Shown here: positions 1-9,517 of the stretch, one piece after another
Layout of the letters: each line of letters opens with the position of its first letter
Numbering within the stretch: the first letter of the stretch is position 1
Assembly (NCBI GenBank): GCA_025936825.1
Contig: JAICSO010000013.1
Location: 62,001 to 126,000, forward strand
DNA length: 64,000 nt
From: Terriglobales bacterium
GTDB taxonomy: Bacteria > Acidobacteriota > Terriglobia > Terriglobales > Acidobacteriaceae
Direction: 5' to 3'
The notes under the pieces: generated by a model
The model's input: only the letters and a program-made list of their open reading frames with translations
Database searches by the model: none
What the model was told of the DNA's origin: nothing
Translations under genes and position numbers: made by a program

Positions 1-3000
1 ACCGACTCCGTCAACTCGATGGCCGGAAATCTTACGGCGCAAGTACGAAATATCGCCGAAGTCACGACCGCCGTGGCCAGAGGTGACTTGTCGCGCAAGA
101 TCACAGTCGACGTGAAAGGCGAAATTCTCGAGTTGAAGAACACCATTAATACGATGGTGGACCAACTCAACGCCTTCGCCGGCGAAGTCACCCGCGTTGC
201 CCGCGAAGTCGGTACCGACGGCAAGCTCGGCGGTCAGGCAGAAGTGCCCGGCGTCGCAGGAACATGGAAAGATCTCACCGACAACGTCAACTTCATGGCC
301 TCGAACCTCACTGGCCAGGTGCGAAACATCGCGGAAGTCGCAACAGCCATTGCCAATGGCGATTTGTCGAAGAAGATCACCGTCGACGTGCGCGGCGAAA
401 TCTTGCAGCTGAAAGAAACCTTGAACACGATGGTTGAGCAGCTGCGCTCGTTCGCCGCGGAAGTTACGCGCGTCGCTCGCGAGGTCGGATCAGAGGGGCG
501 TCTTGGCGGTCAGGCTAACGTGCCTGGCGTGGCAGGAACCTGGAAAGATCTCACCGACTCGGTAAACGCGATGGCCGGCAACCTCACGGCCCAGGTGCGA
601 AACATCGCCGAAGTCACAACCGCAGTTGCTCGCGGCGACCTCTCCCGCAAGATTACGGTCGACGTGAAAGGTGAAATTCTCGAACTCAAGAACACCATCA
701 ACACGATGGTGGACCAGCTCAACGCCTTTGCCGCAGAGGTTACTCGCGTTGCCCGCGAGGTTGGAACTGAAGGCAAACTCGGTGGGCAGGCACAGGTGCC
801 CGGTGTCGCCGGAACCTGGAAAGACCTCACTGATAACGTCAACGTCATGGCCGCAAACCTTACAGAGCAGGTGCGCGGAATTGTGAAAGTCGTTACCGCT
901 GTCGCAAACGGTGACCTCAAGCAGAAGCTGACGGTCAACGCGAAGGGCGAAGTCGCCGCCCTCGCCGAAACCATCAACAACATGACGGACACGCTTGCGA
1001 CATTCGCCGATCAGGTGACTACGGTTGCGCGCGAAGTGGGCGTCGAAGGACGTCTCGGTGGTCAAGCCAACGTGCCCGGTGCTGCCGGCACTTGGAAGGA
1101 TTTGACCGGCAACGTCAACTTGCTGGCTGACAACCTCACGAACCAAGTCCGTGCTATTGCAGAAGTCGCAACCGCCGTTACTAAGGGCGACCTCACGCGG
1201 TCCATTCAGGTAGAGGCCCGAGGCGAAGTAGCGGAACTCAAAGACAACATCAACACCATGATCAACAACCTCCGCCTCACGACGGAGCGAAATACCGAAC
1301 AGGACTGGCTCAAAACCAACCTGGCGCGCTTCACCGGCATGTTGCAAGGTCAGCGCGATCTGGGAACAGTAGGCCGCATGTTGTTGTCTGAACTGGCGCC
1401 ACTGGTCAATGCGCAGCAGGGCGTGATCTACCAGATGGAGTCGGAAGACACCGCCGGCATGGTGATGCTCTCAGCATTCGCTGGTGATGGCGATAATGGC
1501 CACCTGCGTCAGCTCAAGTTGGGTGAGGGTCTCATAGGACAGTGCGCTCTCGAAAAGCGCCGCATGCTTATCACGGACCTGCCCCCGGATCGTACCGTGA
1601 CGATTAGGTCCGGACTCGTCGAAGCGGTGCCTAGAAACGTCATCGTTCTGCCGATCTTGTTTGAAGATCGCGTTAAGGCAGTAATTGAGCTGGCTTCGCT
1701 TGGCATATTCACCGCTTCCCAACTCGCGTTCCTTGAGCAGTTGACCGCTTCCATCGGCATCGTGCTGAACAGTATCGAAGCAACGATGCAGACTGAAGGG
1801 CTGTTGAAACAGTCACAACAGTTGGCTGCCGAACTTCAGGCGCAGCAAAAAGAATTACAGCAAACGAACGAGCAGTTGGCACTGAAAGCTCAACAGCTTG
1901 CCGAACAGAACGTCGAAGTCGAAAGAAAGAACCAGGAAATCGAGCAGGCTCGTCGCGCTCTGGAAGATAAGGCCAAGGAACTCGCTCTCACTTCCAAGTA
2001 CAAGTCAGAATTCCTTGCCAACATGTCCCACGAGTTGCGCACGCCGCTGAACAGCATTCTCGTTCTCGGTCAACAGCTCACGGACAACCCTGATGGCAAC
2101 CTCACAGGGAAGCAAGTCGAATTTGCTCGAACGATCCACGCGGCGGGTACAGACCTGCTGAACCTCATTTCCGACATTCTCGACCTGTCGAAAATTGAGT
2201 CCGGAACGGTATCGGTCGAAGCGGAGGAGATCTTCTTTAGCAGCTTGCTCGAAGCGGTTGCGCGACCCTTCCGCCATGAGGCTGAAAATAAGAGGCTCTC
2301 GTTTGAAATCCACAGCGACTCACATCTTTCACGCAGCATGGTTACAGACTCAAAGCGCTTGCAGCAGGTGCTGAAAAATCTGCTTTCGAACGCGTTCAAG
2401 TTCACCGAGCAGGGCGGCGTGAGGCTTTCGGTTTCTGCCGCCCCGAACGGCTGGAGTACCGATCATCCAATTCTGTCGAAAGCGGCTTCTGTCATTGCCT
2501 TTGAAGTTGCAGACACCGGAATCGGAATTCCATCAGATAAGCAACGCATCATCTTCGAGGCATTCCAGCAGGCAGATGCAGGCACCAGCCGCAAGTACGG
2601 CGGAACCGGTCTTGGTCTTGCCATCAGCCGCGAATTGTCAAGCTTGTTGGGCGGAGAGATCCAATTGCGAAGCACGCCGGGTAAGGGCAGCACGTTCACT
2701 CTGTACCTGCCGCAAACCTACGTGGGACCGTCTGCGACGACAACTGCGCCGGAAGGTCACGATACACATAAGCCTGTGCTTCAATTGGCCAACGTCAAGA
2801 TTGTGGAGCACCCGGTCGAGCACATTCCCGACGACCGCGAACGCTTACAGCCTGGCGATACCGTGCTATTAATCGTCGAAGACGATCCCCACTACGCGCG
2901 AGTGCTTGTCGATCTTGCGCGCGACAAAGGCCTGAAGGTACTCGTCGCCATGCGTGGCGCTGAAGCCCTGGCGTTAGCGCGCGAGTACAAACCCACAGCA

Positions 3001-4029
3001 GTCTCGCTCGATGTGTTCCTGCCCGACATGCTGGGTTGGACCGTTCTCAATCACTTGAAGCAAGATCCTTCTACCCGACACATTCCCGTGCAAATGCTCA
3101 CGCTGGACGAAGACCGCCAGCATGGCTTGGCACGCGGTGCTTTCGCATTTGTAACCAAACCTACGACACCGGAAGCGATTGACCAGGCGCTGCTGAAGAT
3201 CAAGGAGTACGCGTCTCCGCGTCGCAAGCGGCTCCTGGTCGTGGAAGACAATCCTGCCGAGCAGCTGAGCATTCGCGAGCTCCTCGGTTACGAGGATATA
3301 GACGTTAAGACGGTTGGAAACGGCAATGAGGCTTTGGATACGATCCAAACCGAACAATTCGATTGCTGCGTTCTCGATCTTCGATTGCCCGACATGAGCG
3401 GATTCGAAGTGCTGGAGCGTCTCAGCAGCATGCCGCAGTCTCTCGATCTGCCGGTGGTGGTCTTTACCGGTAAGGAACTCTCCCCTGAAGAAGACGCCAG
3501 GCTCCATACGCTGGCTCGAAGCGTAGTCGTGAAAGGCGTCGAATCGCCCGAGAGACTCCTCGATGAGACGGCACTGTTCCTGCACCGCGTTGTTTCCGAA
3601 CTGCCCGTCGAGAAGCAACGCATGCTGGATCGCTTGCACCGTTCCGACGAGGCCTTAGTCGGACGCAAAGTGCTAATTGTCGACGATGACGTGCGCAATA
3701 TCTTCGCGCTGAGCAGCGTTTTGGAACGTCGCGGCATGAGGGTACTGACAGCAGGCACGGGACGCGAGGCTATTGACACCTTGGAAAAGACTGATGATGT
3801 CGCGATTGTTCTGATGGACATCATGATGCCGGAAATGGATGGTTACGAGACGATGCAGGTGATTCGTCAGAACCCATCATTCAGACGGCTGCCCATCATT
3901 GCCCTGACAGCAAAGGCCATGAAGGGAGATCGGGAGAAATGTCTGGAAGCGGGCGCCTCCGAATATCTGGCCAAGCCAGTCAATACGGAGCAACTACTTT
4001 CAGCGCTGCGCATGTGGTTGCATCGCTAG
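1..4029 (+). CDS. HAMP-array hybrid histidine kinase with three receivers (5' end outside window)
   Basis: The reading frame is open from base 1 and enters in the middle of a repeat, so the N-terminus is missing. Counting residues from base 1: five HAMP-type repeats of 92 residues from 15 onward (each begins VRxI and contains GTWKDLT), a GAF-like domain at about 445-590, a glutamine-rich coiled coil at 595-665, HisKA with [10 protein letters not shown] (His677), HATPase_c ([25 protein letters not shown]), then three receivers with phosphoacceptors Asp1004, Asp1126 and Asp1273. The layout resembles the HAMP-repeat group III/Nik1-like hybrid kinases, which are generally cytosolic and sense osmotic or other stress; the signal here is unknown. 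It heads a cluster with the next two genes (gaps of 10 and 15 nt), probably one phosphorelay. Function class is certain, the input is not. Confidence 0.95.
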   Translation, partial: TDSVNSMAGNLTAQVRNIAEVTTAVARGDLSRKITVDVKGEILELKNTINTMVDQLNAFAGEVTRVAREVGTDGKLGGQAEVPGVAGTWKDLTDNVNFMASNLTGQVRNIAEVATAIANGDLSKKITVDVRGEILQLKETLNTMVEQLRSFAAEVTRVAREVGSEGRLGGQANVPGVAGTWKDLTDSVNAMAGNLTAQVRNIAEVTTAVARGDLSRKITVDVKGEILELKNTINTMVDQLNAFAAEVTRVAREVGTEGKLGGQAQVPGVAGTWKDLTDNVNVMAANLTEQVRGIVKVVTAVANGDLKQKLTVNAKGEVAALAETINNMTDTLATFADQVTTVAREVGVEGRLGGQANVPGAAGTWKDLTGNVNLLADNLTNQVRAIAEVATAVTKGDLTRSIQVEARGEVAELKDNINTMINNLRLTTERNTEQDWLKTNLARFTGMLQGQRDLGTVGRMLLSELAPLVNAQQGVIYQMESEDTAGMVMLSAFAGDGDNGHLRQLKLGEGLIGQCALEKRRMLITDLPPDRTVTIRSGLVEAVPRNVIVLPILFEDRVKAVIELASLGIFTASQLAFLEQLTASIGIVLNSIEATMQTEGLLKQSQQLAAELQAQQKELQQTNEQLALKAQQLAEQNVEVERKNQEIEQARRALEDKAKELALTSKYKSEFLANMSHELRTPLNSILVLGQQLTDNPDGNLTGKQVEFARTIHAAGTDLLNLISDILDLSKIESGTVSVEAEEIFFSSLLEAVARPFRHEAENKRLSFEIHSDSHLSRSMVTDSKRLQQVLKNLLSNAFKFTEQGGVRLSVSAAPNGWSTDHPILSKAASVIAFEVADTGIGIPSDKQRIIFEAFQQADAGTSRKYGGTGLGLAISRELSSLLGGEIQLRSTPGKGSTFTLYLPQTYVGPSATTTAPEGHDTHKPVLQLANVKIVEHPVEHIPDDRERLQPGDTVLLIVEDDPHYARVLVDLARDKGLKVLVAMRGAEALALAREYKPTAVSLDVFLPDMLGWTVLNHLKQDPSTRHIPVQMLTLDEDRQHGLARGAFAFVTKPTTPEAIDQALLKIKEYASPRRKRLLVVEDNPAEQLSIRELLGYEDIDVKTVGNGNEALDTIQTEQFDCCVLDLRLPDMSGFEVLERLSSMPQSLDLPVVVFTGKELSPEEDARLHTLARSVVVKGVESPERLLDETALFLHRVVSELPVEKQRMLDRLHRSDEALVGRKVLIVDDDVRNIFALSSVLERRGMRVLTAGTGREAIDTLEKTDDVAIVLMDIMMPEMDGYETMQVIRQNPSFRRLPIIALTAKAMKGDREKCLEAGASEYLAKPVNTEQLLSALRMWLHR

Positions 4030-4039
4030 ATAGGTCGCT

Positions 4040-5602
4040 ATGACACACGAGCCAGTAAACATCCTGATGGTGGATGATCAGCCCGGAAAATTGCTCAGCT
4101 ATGAGGCGATCCTCAATCCGTTGGGCGAGAACCTGATCAAAGCAAACTCCGGCCGCGAGGCCTTGGAGGTCTTGCTGAAGGCGGACATTGCGATTGTCCT
4201 GATGGACGTAAGCATGCCGGACATTGACGGCTTTCAGTTGGCCGACATGATCCGTGAGCACCCACGGTTCCAGCAAACAGCGATTATTTTCATTTCCGCT
4301 GTTCATTTGAGCGATCTTGACCGCCTCAAGGGGTACGAGCGTGGCGCGGTGGACTACATATCAGTTCCCGTAGTTCCGGAACTGCTGCGTGCGAAGGTCA
4401 CGATCTTTGCCGAACTCTACCGGAAGACTCAGCAACTGGAGCGCCTGAATCACGAACTCGAACAGCGTGTGGCGGATAGGACCGAAGAATTACGAGAGAG
4501 CGAAGGCCAATTCCGCTCTCTTGCGAATTCGATTCCGCAACTGGCATGGATGGCCCATCCCAACGGCGACCGCTTTTGGTATAACCAGCGCTGGTACGAC
4601 TACACGGGAAAGACATTTGATGAGCTCAAAGATGGTGGCTGGAAGGCAATTCACCACCCGGACCACCTCGATAGAGTTCAAAACAGCTACACCTCTTCTG
4701 TTGAGTCAGGTCAGCCCTGGGAAGACACGTTTCCTTTGCGCGGTACGGATGGCTCTTATCGTTGGTTCCTGTCCAGGGCAGTCCCGATTTACGACGTGAA
4801 TGGCAAAATTGCACGTTGGTTCGGCACCAATACCGACATCACGGAGCGCAAACAGGCCGAAGAGGCGCTGGTCAAGTCAGAGCGATTTGCCGCTATGGGG
4901 CGCCTCGCGGGAATTATCGCCCACGAAATTAATAACCCTCTGGAGGCAATCTCGAATGCATTCTATTTGCTTCGAGATCATCCATCACTGGACGAAGAGG
5001 CGCGCTATTTCGCGAAACTCGCCGAGGAGGAGTTGAAGCGTGTCGCTCACATTACCAAGCAGACCCTCAGCTTCTACCGTGAATCGCAACAGGCGGTTCA
5101 GGTAGCCCTCGCGGAGGTCCTTGAGAATGTCATCGAACTCCAATCGCGAAGACTACAAGTCGGGGGCATCATCCTGGAGAAACGCCTTGCAACCGATGGC
5201 GTGATTCATGGTTACCCCGTGGAACTCAAGCAGGTCTTTTTGAATATAATCGGCAACGCAGTTCAGGCTATGCCGAACGGCGGCCGGTTACGAATAGATT
5301 TGCGGGAATCCTGGGGACGCAACAACGGTCACTTTGGGGTTAGGGTGTCGGTGCATGATACCGGCGTCGGCATCCCGCCAGAGCACGCAAGGAAGATATT
5401 TGAGCCCTTCTTTAGCACCAAGGATGCCAAGGGAACGGGCCTTGGGCTCTGGATCAGCAAAGGTATTATCCAGAAATACGGCGGAACGATTCGGTTCCGC
5501 AGCATGCGTAGGGGAGAGCGCTGTGCCACATGCTTTAGTGTGTTCATTCCGACTGCCGTTTCGGCAGAATCCAAGGAAGCAGCTCAGGTGCTTGTGGCAT
5601 GA
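4040..5602 (+). CDS. Response-regulator/PAS histidine kinase
   Basis: 520 residues. It has an N-terminal receiver (VDDQ acidic pocket, phosphoacceptor Asp56 in LMDVSMP), a short coiled linker, a PAS_3-like domain at about 155-275 (WYNQRWYDYTG), HisKA with AHEINNPLEA (His295) and HATPase_c (NIIGNAVQAM, DTGVGIP, GTGLGLWIS). The receiver position normally held by the conserved Lys reads SVP, so the Lys is Val; I recall this substitution from related receiver-kinase fusions, so it may be a subfamily trait. It starts 10 nt after the HAMP-array kinase and ends 15 nt before a lone receiver. Inference: it takes phosphate or a signal from the upstream hybrid kinase and passes it to the downstream receiver. 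Confidence 0.93.
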   Translation: MTHEPVNILMVDDQPGKLLSYEAILNPLGENLIKANSGREALEVLLKADIAIVLMDVSMPDIDGFQLADMIREHPRFQQTAIIFISAVHLSDLDRLKGYERGAVDYISVPVVPELLRAKVTIFAELYRKTQQLERLNHELEQRVADRTEELRESEGQFRSLANSIPQLAWMAHPNGDRFWYNQRWYDYTGKTFDELKDGGWKAIHHPDHLDRVQNSYTSSVESGQPWEDTFPLRGTDGSYRWFLSRAVPIYDVNGKIARWFGTNTDITERKQAEEALVKSERFAAMGRLAGIIAHEINNPLEAISNAFYLLRDHPSLDEEARYFAKLAEEELKRVAHITKQTLSFYRESQQAVQVALAEVLENVIELQSRRLQVGGIILEKRLATDGVIHGYPVELKQVFLNIIGNAVQAMPNGGRLRIDLRESWGRNNGHFGVRVSVHDTGVGIPPEHARKIFEPFFSTKDAKGTGLGLWISKGIIQKYGGTIRFRSMRRGERCATCFSVFIPTAVSAESKEAAQVLVA

Positions 5603-5617
5603 TGACGCAAAGCACCT

Positions 5618-5980
5618 ATGAGCGATGGGATACCGGTGATACTCTGCGTCGATGACGAGCCGAACGCGCTTGTCCTGCGGAAACTCGTCCTTCAAAAGGC
5701 GGGATACGAGGTCATAACCGCGAGCTCTGGCAAGCAGGCTCTCGAAATGGCGGAATCTCGTCCGATCGATCTGCTACTTTCGGATCAGCTTATGCCGGGC
5801 ATGACGGGGACGCAGCTGGCAAAGCAGATAAGAGTCATAGCTCCCAAAACCAGAATCGTACTGATTTCGGGCGTGAATGAAATGCCTCCGGACGCGAGCG
5901 TGGCAGACGTATTCCTCAGCAAGGTGGAGGGACCTGACGCCTTGTGCAATACAGTAGCTTCCGCTCTCTCAAAGCTCTGA
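5618..5980 (+). CDS. Single-domain response regulator
   Basis: 120 residues, all one CheY-like receiver. Visible are the acidic pair in CVDDEP, phosphoacceptor Asp56 in LLSDQLMPG, the Ser in LISG and the conserved Lys in FLSKVEG. There is no output domain, so it acts through protein contacts or as a phosphorelay shuttle. It is the last gene of the three-gene signalling cluster starting at the window edge, 15 nt after the PAS kinase, and is likely co-transcribed and cognate with it. The target is unknown. Confidence 0.93.
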   Translation: MSDGIPVILCVDDEPNALVLRKLVLQKAGYEVITASSGKQALEMAESRPIDLLLSDQLMPGMTGTQLAKQIRVIAPKTRIVLISGVNEMPPDASVADVFLSKVEGPDALCNTVASALSKL

Positions 5981-6485
5981 TCCAATTAGCATTGCGGCCT
6001 CGCACGCAGCGCAGTCTTTCCACACTACGTCCTTCCAAACGCGAACAAGATTTCGATTTGTTGATTCAGCTCACATTTTGAAATTCTCCGTGCAGATGAC
6101 GCTCTGGCCATCAGCAATGTACCGTATCGAACATTCAGAGACGTTCGGTAGGATGTTCATTTCCGAGCGGTTCTTCACTGCGTTCCAAGTTCGCGCGCAC
6201 TATCATTCGCAAAGACGAGGGATTGCTACCCGAGAGGAGCTGGAACTGCCGACACATCGGAGTTTGTGTCGTTTTTGGGTCTTAACTGCTCTGCCGGGCA
6301 CTTCCAGCCAGCGCATCGAGGGTGTCCCGAATGCGGGGAGACGTTTGGCCCTCCAAGAAATCGGGCCGCTCTGAGGAGGGCCAAGGCGGTGCAGACGTTG
6401 TGCCGAGCGCAGGCGGGAGGGGTGAATGGGGTCAGTGGGGGTTGACGGGGTCGGGGTTAATGGGTTCGGAACTGAGATCTGGCAG
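5981..6485. other. Intergenic stretch without a supported gene
   Basis: Several short open frames exist on the plus strand (for example 6078-6374), but none has a good ribosome-binding site, a recognisable domain or a natural composition. The part at about 6410-6470 is markedly G-rich on the plus strand (runs of GGGG around a TTGACG hexamer at 6442). I see no gene here; it may carry the promoter of the candidate RNA that follows. Confidence 0.5.
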
Positions 6486-6486
6486 C

Positions 6487-6646
6487 TCGCATACAGTAAA
6501 TACCTGATTCCCGGTATGATTGCGTTCGCATAGGATCAAGTTCCGTTGTCGGTAGTTGACGCTGCCGCCGTCAGGACGGCGAGAGATGGAACTTCCGACA
6601 CAAACGATTTGACAAGACCCGCTGAGCCTCTCAGCGGGTTTTTTGT
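6487..6646 (+). ncRNA. Candidate structured small RNA
   Basis: This non-coding stretch folds into consecutive helices and ends in a clear intrinsic terminator. Visible helices are ATACC/GGTAT near 6499-6516, TGCG/CGCA near 6522-6531, and a long-range AAGTTCC (6538-6544) with GGAACTT (6588-6594) that encloses a CGCCGTC/GACGGCG hairpin at about 6567-6582. The terminator follows at 6618-6646. It lies between a response regulator on the plus strand and a convergent gene, too far from either to be a simple 3' end. I could not match it to 6S, SRP, RNase P or tmRNA. The 5' end is a guess. Acidobacteria-specific RNA families exist, but I cannot assign one by eye. Confidence 0.45.
6618..6646 (+). terminator. 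Rho-independent terminator
   Basis: A perfect 9-bp stem CCCGCTGAG/CTCAGCGGG (6618-6626 with 6630-6638) with a 3-nt loop is followed directly by six T residues and GTT. It points in the plus direction and lies 638 nt past the nearest plus-strand stop codon, so it more likely ends an RNA gene than the signalling operon. Confidence 0.85.
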
Positions 6647-6722
6647 TCTACGTCCTCTTGGAACACCCCTCGTTGCGTTCTGGCTTTTTTCCCCTCTTCA
6701 TCATTTCTTGGGGTCAGGTAGC

Positions 6723-7631
6723 TTATTGCTCGTCGTGTGTGATTGGTTGCCAGCCGCCGTTGGGATGTTGGTTATACCAGTTCCTCCAGACAGCGGCATC
6801 GTGGGGCAGAGTCCACCCTGTAATGTCCCGCAGAGCTTGGAATACCCACTCGCGAGTTTGTGGGTCCAGGGTCGCGTCTTCGGCAAAGTCGAGCAACTTG
6901 GGCACTTCCGTCCGCCTCTGCTTCTCACTCAGCATTCCTGATTGAGCCAAGCCGCAGGCAGCGTCCTCACGAATCGTCGGAGAGGGTTCGTCGTGGAATA
7001 CCCCCAGCAATGGAGCGATGGTCTCATCTGTGCCTAGATAGGCCAGTCCTTCGACTGCCCACGATCGAACCGTTGCGTCGCCATCATGTACAGCCGCAGA
7101 GATGATTTCGAAGGCCCGGTGTGGCTCGACGCCCCTATTCCCAAGCAGCCCAATCTTCCACAGTGCCATGGAACGGGGTCCCGGCTGTCCGAACCGAGCG
7201 GTGTTCTCCAAGGCATCAATCGAAGCGGAAGTCTTCGGCAGCCCATAGCTGGCAATTTCGATTTCTATGGCGGCTGCCCTTACCCGCAAGTCATCGGAGT
7301 ATAAGGCCGTCGTAAAAAGATCGCCCAGTTGGTTGCTAATGCTGACTTTGCCTTGCCAACCATTCACTCGTTTAGCGATTTGATCGTTTGCGCCCCGATA
7401 GTGATTGATGGAGCGTTCGAGGAGCAGGATTGCCTGATTCTGCGGCGTCATGTTGTCCAGTGCCGCAATCTCATGCTCGGAGAGCACGTTTGCCGAGGCT
7501 GGTTTGGGCTTGCCGCGCAGCCCGACATATTCGGCGAGTTGGTCCCAAACCGACTGCGCACCAGTGGCCGCCGTGGTGACGACTACAGCCATGCAGATGA
7601 GAGCGACGGTTCGTGTCGTGCGTGCAAGCAT
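6723..7631 (-). CDS. Secreted HEAT-repeat-like protein
   Basis: 302 residues from ATG 7631. I chose this start because it opens directly into a signal peptide (RTTRTVALICMAVVVTTA, cleavage near ATGAQS); the frame extends upstream to 7739 but that extension looks non-coding. The mature part is alpha-helical with HEAT-like repeats: VRAAAIEIE, MALWKIGLLG, VRSWAVEGLAYLG, IREDAACGLAQSG and WVFQALRDITG. The C-terminus is Trp-rich (VWRNWYNQHPNGGW). Such repeats usually form protein-binding solenoids; here it is probably periplasmic. No catalytic motif is seen and the partner is unknown. Confidence 0.75.
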   Translation of the reverse strand: MLARTTRTVALICMAVVVTTAATGAQSVWDQLAEYVGLRGKPKPASANVLSEHEIAALDNMTPQNQAILLLERSINHYRGANDQIAKRVNGWQGKVSISNQLGDLFTTALYSDDLRVRAAAIEIEIASYGLPKTSASIDALENTARFGQPGPRSMALWKIGLLGNRGVEPHRAFEIISAAVHDGDATVRSWAVEGLAYLGTDETIAPLLGVFHDEPSPTIREDAACGLAQSGMLSEKQRRTEVPKLLDFAEDATLDPQTREWVFQALRDITGWTLPHDAAVWRNWYNQHPNGGWQPITHDEQ

Positions 7632-8017
7632 GCTGTCTTCAGATCGTGAGATCGTACCGTAACTTGCGCGAAATTTTCTAAAATTTTTCTGAACGCGGGC
7701 AAGCACGTATGTGAGGTGGGGCTGGGCTGCTCGCCCCAATCGGAGGCCTTCGAGCCATTGCCCAGTCGAGAAACTTGTGTCGTTGACTTGTGTCGTAACC
7801 GGCGTGATCCCTGCCCAGATCGTGTGGGATCATTCGATGTCACTGGACATCATCAGCAGGGCAGGGAACTACGCTCAAACCCGCATGAACGCTGGCGATC
7901 TGTGTTCTTCAATCTCACTCTCTGTCTCCCGGTGTTTTGCCGGTAGAGAACTGTCATGGCAGAGGCCGACGGTTCGAGTCCCATCGTCCCCGGCAGTCTT
8001 TCAGATCCATTCAAATG
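7632..8017. other. Intergenic region with a tRNA-like remnant
   Basis: There is no supported gene. Around 7938-7998 a T-loop-like GGTTCGAGTCC and a D-arm-like GCCGGTAGAG occur in the right order, bracketed by TGCCGG and CCGGCA, but the anticodon arm is too short and the T stem does not pair. I read it as a decayed tRNA or a chance resemblance. Confidence 0.4.
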
Positions 8018-8887
8018 TTATGTCCGTCCCGCGACGATGCGCGCCAGGGCCGCAGTCTTTTCTCGCCCTGGAACGAATTGTTGGAAACCGAGCAGGAAGA
8101 AGGTGTCACCCTTCAACACCATGATGGAGTGGCCTGCCGGCAACTCGATGGCGTGATCACCGATACCATCGACCGGCTGCATGGCCATGTTCCCGCCCAC
8201 GACATTGTTGACGCGGGTTTGCGCCAATTCGACTTTCTGCCATTGCTCTTTGCCATTCTTTTGCCAGACCTGCAGACTGAACGCGAAATCACTATCCTTG
8301 TTGGCACTGTTGACTTCGTTCAACACGCCTGCTGCTCCGCCAATGAGTGTCTCAACGTTGGCTTCGCCGTTCTTGGTATCAGCCTTATCCATGCCCATGA
8401 GACTCGAAGCCATCTCTTCCCGAAGCAACCGTTGTCGCTCAGAGGCATTCACCCAATACTTGCACAGAGAGCTGCTGTTCGGGCCGTTGGGGTCGAACTC
8501 CGCGCGGGCCACGGCAACTCCCAGTATCTGTGCCGCCTCCTGGCCCTCGAGCATCTTGCACCCGCTGCCTTGGGACGGAGGAAACGCGCGAGCCCTCGAA
8601 CTCGCACCAGTCGTTCCGGAATTCTCAATTCCGTACTCTTGCTTCAGTTCCGTGATTTTCTGTTTGGCGCGATAGGCGAGGTATGCGATGGTTCCGACCC
8701 CCATGCCGCCCACCAACAGCAGGCCACCCAAAACGATGAGCAAAACTTTTGAGCCTGAGCTTTTGGGTGGCCCTGGTGCTGCTGCCGACACCGGTGTCGG
8801 GGCGGACCCTTGTTGACTCGACGCGCCGCATTTCGTACAGAAACGACCTGTTATCGGAGCTCCGCAAGATATACAGAAGTTCGACAT
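8018..8887 (-). CDS. Zinc-ribbon membrane protein of unknown function
   Basis: 289 residues, ATG 8887 preceded by GAGGAG at good spacing. The N-terminus is a zinc ribbon (CISCG then FCTKCG), followed by a Ser/Pro/Ala-rich linker, one membrane helix (VLLIVLGGLLLVGGMGVGTIAYL, about residues 48-70) and a roughly 210-residue outer part with no motif I know, containing CKMLEG, LCKYW and AIELPAGHSIMVLKG. It should sit with the ribbon inside and the large domain outside. Together with the similar 9518-10015 gene it brackets a DUF3617-like gene, all on the minus strand. Function unknown. Confidence 0.75.
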   Translation of the reverse strand: MSNFCISCGAPITGRFCTKCGASSQQGSAPTPVSAAAPGPPKSSGSKVLLIVLGGLLLVGGMGVGTIAYLAYRAKQKITELKQEYGIENSGTTGASSRARAFPPSQGSGCKMLEGQEAAQILGVAVARAEFDPNGPNSSSLCKYWVNASERQRLLREEMASSLMGMDKADTKNGEANVETLIGGAAGVLNEVNSANKDSDFAFSLQVWQKNGKEQWQKVELAQTRVNNVVGGNMAMQPVDGIGDHAIELPAGHSIMVLKGDTFFLLGFQQFVPGREKTAALARIVAGRT

Positions 8888-8958
8888 GTAATCGCTCCTC
8901 TCGCGCTATTGCTTTATGTCGCCATCGCGAATTGCCCGGCCGCTCGAGTCACGCTCTA

Positions 8959-9453
8959 CTACTTCAGGTCCGCGGGGCAGGCCGCACCCATCCACTTGCC
9001 GGTGTAATCACCATTGATCGTGACATTGCTCCCTTGTTCGTTTCCAGTTCCGTGGAGGGTGGCACGTACATGCTCGGAATCAAGCGCGTGAATCTTGACA
9101 TCCATTTCGCCGTCTCCAGCCCTGCAAGCAGTCCCATGGATCTCGAGGTCACTGCTTGTGGACTTCACTATTTTCCAGCGGCAATTGTCGTCTCCCTCCG
9201 TCCAGGACTTATTCAGGTCTTTTTCCTTGACGCACATCTTGTAAGTTTTCGGAGCGGCGATCCCCATCGCGGCCTTCTGCTGCGGTGTCATATGGTCCAT
9301 CATGGCCTGAAGTTGCGGAGAGAGGCCGCTGTACTTGATGTTGTATTCCACCTGCCACACGCCCGCTTTGACGTTCAGTGGCTGCCCAGTCGCACCGAAA
9401 AGAAGAGCAGCATAAATTCCTAAACAACACAGTAGATAGACGGCCTTTCGCAT
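8959..9453 (-). CDS. DUF3617-like secreted protein
   Basis: 164 residues from ATG 9453, chosen because TAAGGAGG lies just upstream and the first 24 residues form a signal peptide (RKAVYLLCCLGIYAALLFGA). The mature part has the pattern of the DUF3617 family: VKAGVWQVEY near the start, a middle MCVKEKDL with a conserved Cys, a paired Cys (NCRWK), then beta strands ending in GDYTGKWMGAAC. The role of this family is not established. It is set between two zinc-ribbon membrane protein genes and may share transcription with the one that ends at 9518. Confidence 0.72.
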   Translation of the reverse strand: MRKAVYLLCCLGIYAALLFGATGQPLNVKAGVWQVEYNIKYSGLSPQLQAMMDHMTPQQKAAMGIAAPKTYKMCVKEKDLNKSWTEGDDNCRWKIVKSTSSDLEIHGTACRAGDGEMDVKIHALDSEHVRATLHGTGNEQGSNVTINGDYTGKWMGAACPADLK

Positions 9454-9517
9454 TACGTCCTCCTTAGAGAATTGTGGTGAATTTGCTAAACGTGCCTGGA
9501 ATTCAAGTTTTGTGGGA

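Noticed and set aside
490-1347. Long open frame on the minus strand inside the HAMP array
   Set aside because: It is antisense to a clearly coding repeat region and repeats with the same 276-nt period; it has no start signal or domain.
6078-6941. Several open frames on the plus strand between the lone receiver and the HEAT-like gene
   Set aside because: No ribosome-binding sites, low-complexity products, and the last ones run antisense into the HEAT-like gene.
7938-7998. tRNA gene
   Set aside because: The T stem does not pair, the anticodon arm is too short and no matching acceptor 5' strand exists.
7937-8752. 271-codon plus-strand frame opposite the zinc-ribbon gene
   Set aside because: The opposite strand has a zinc ribbon, a membrane helix and a good ribosome site; this frame has none.
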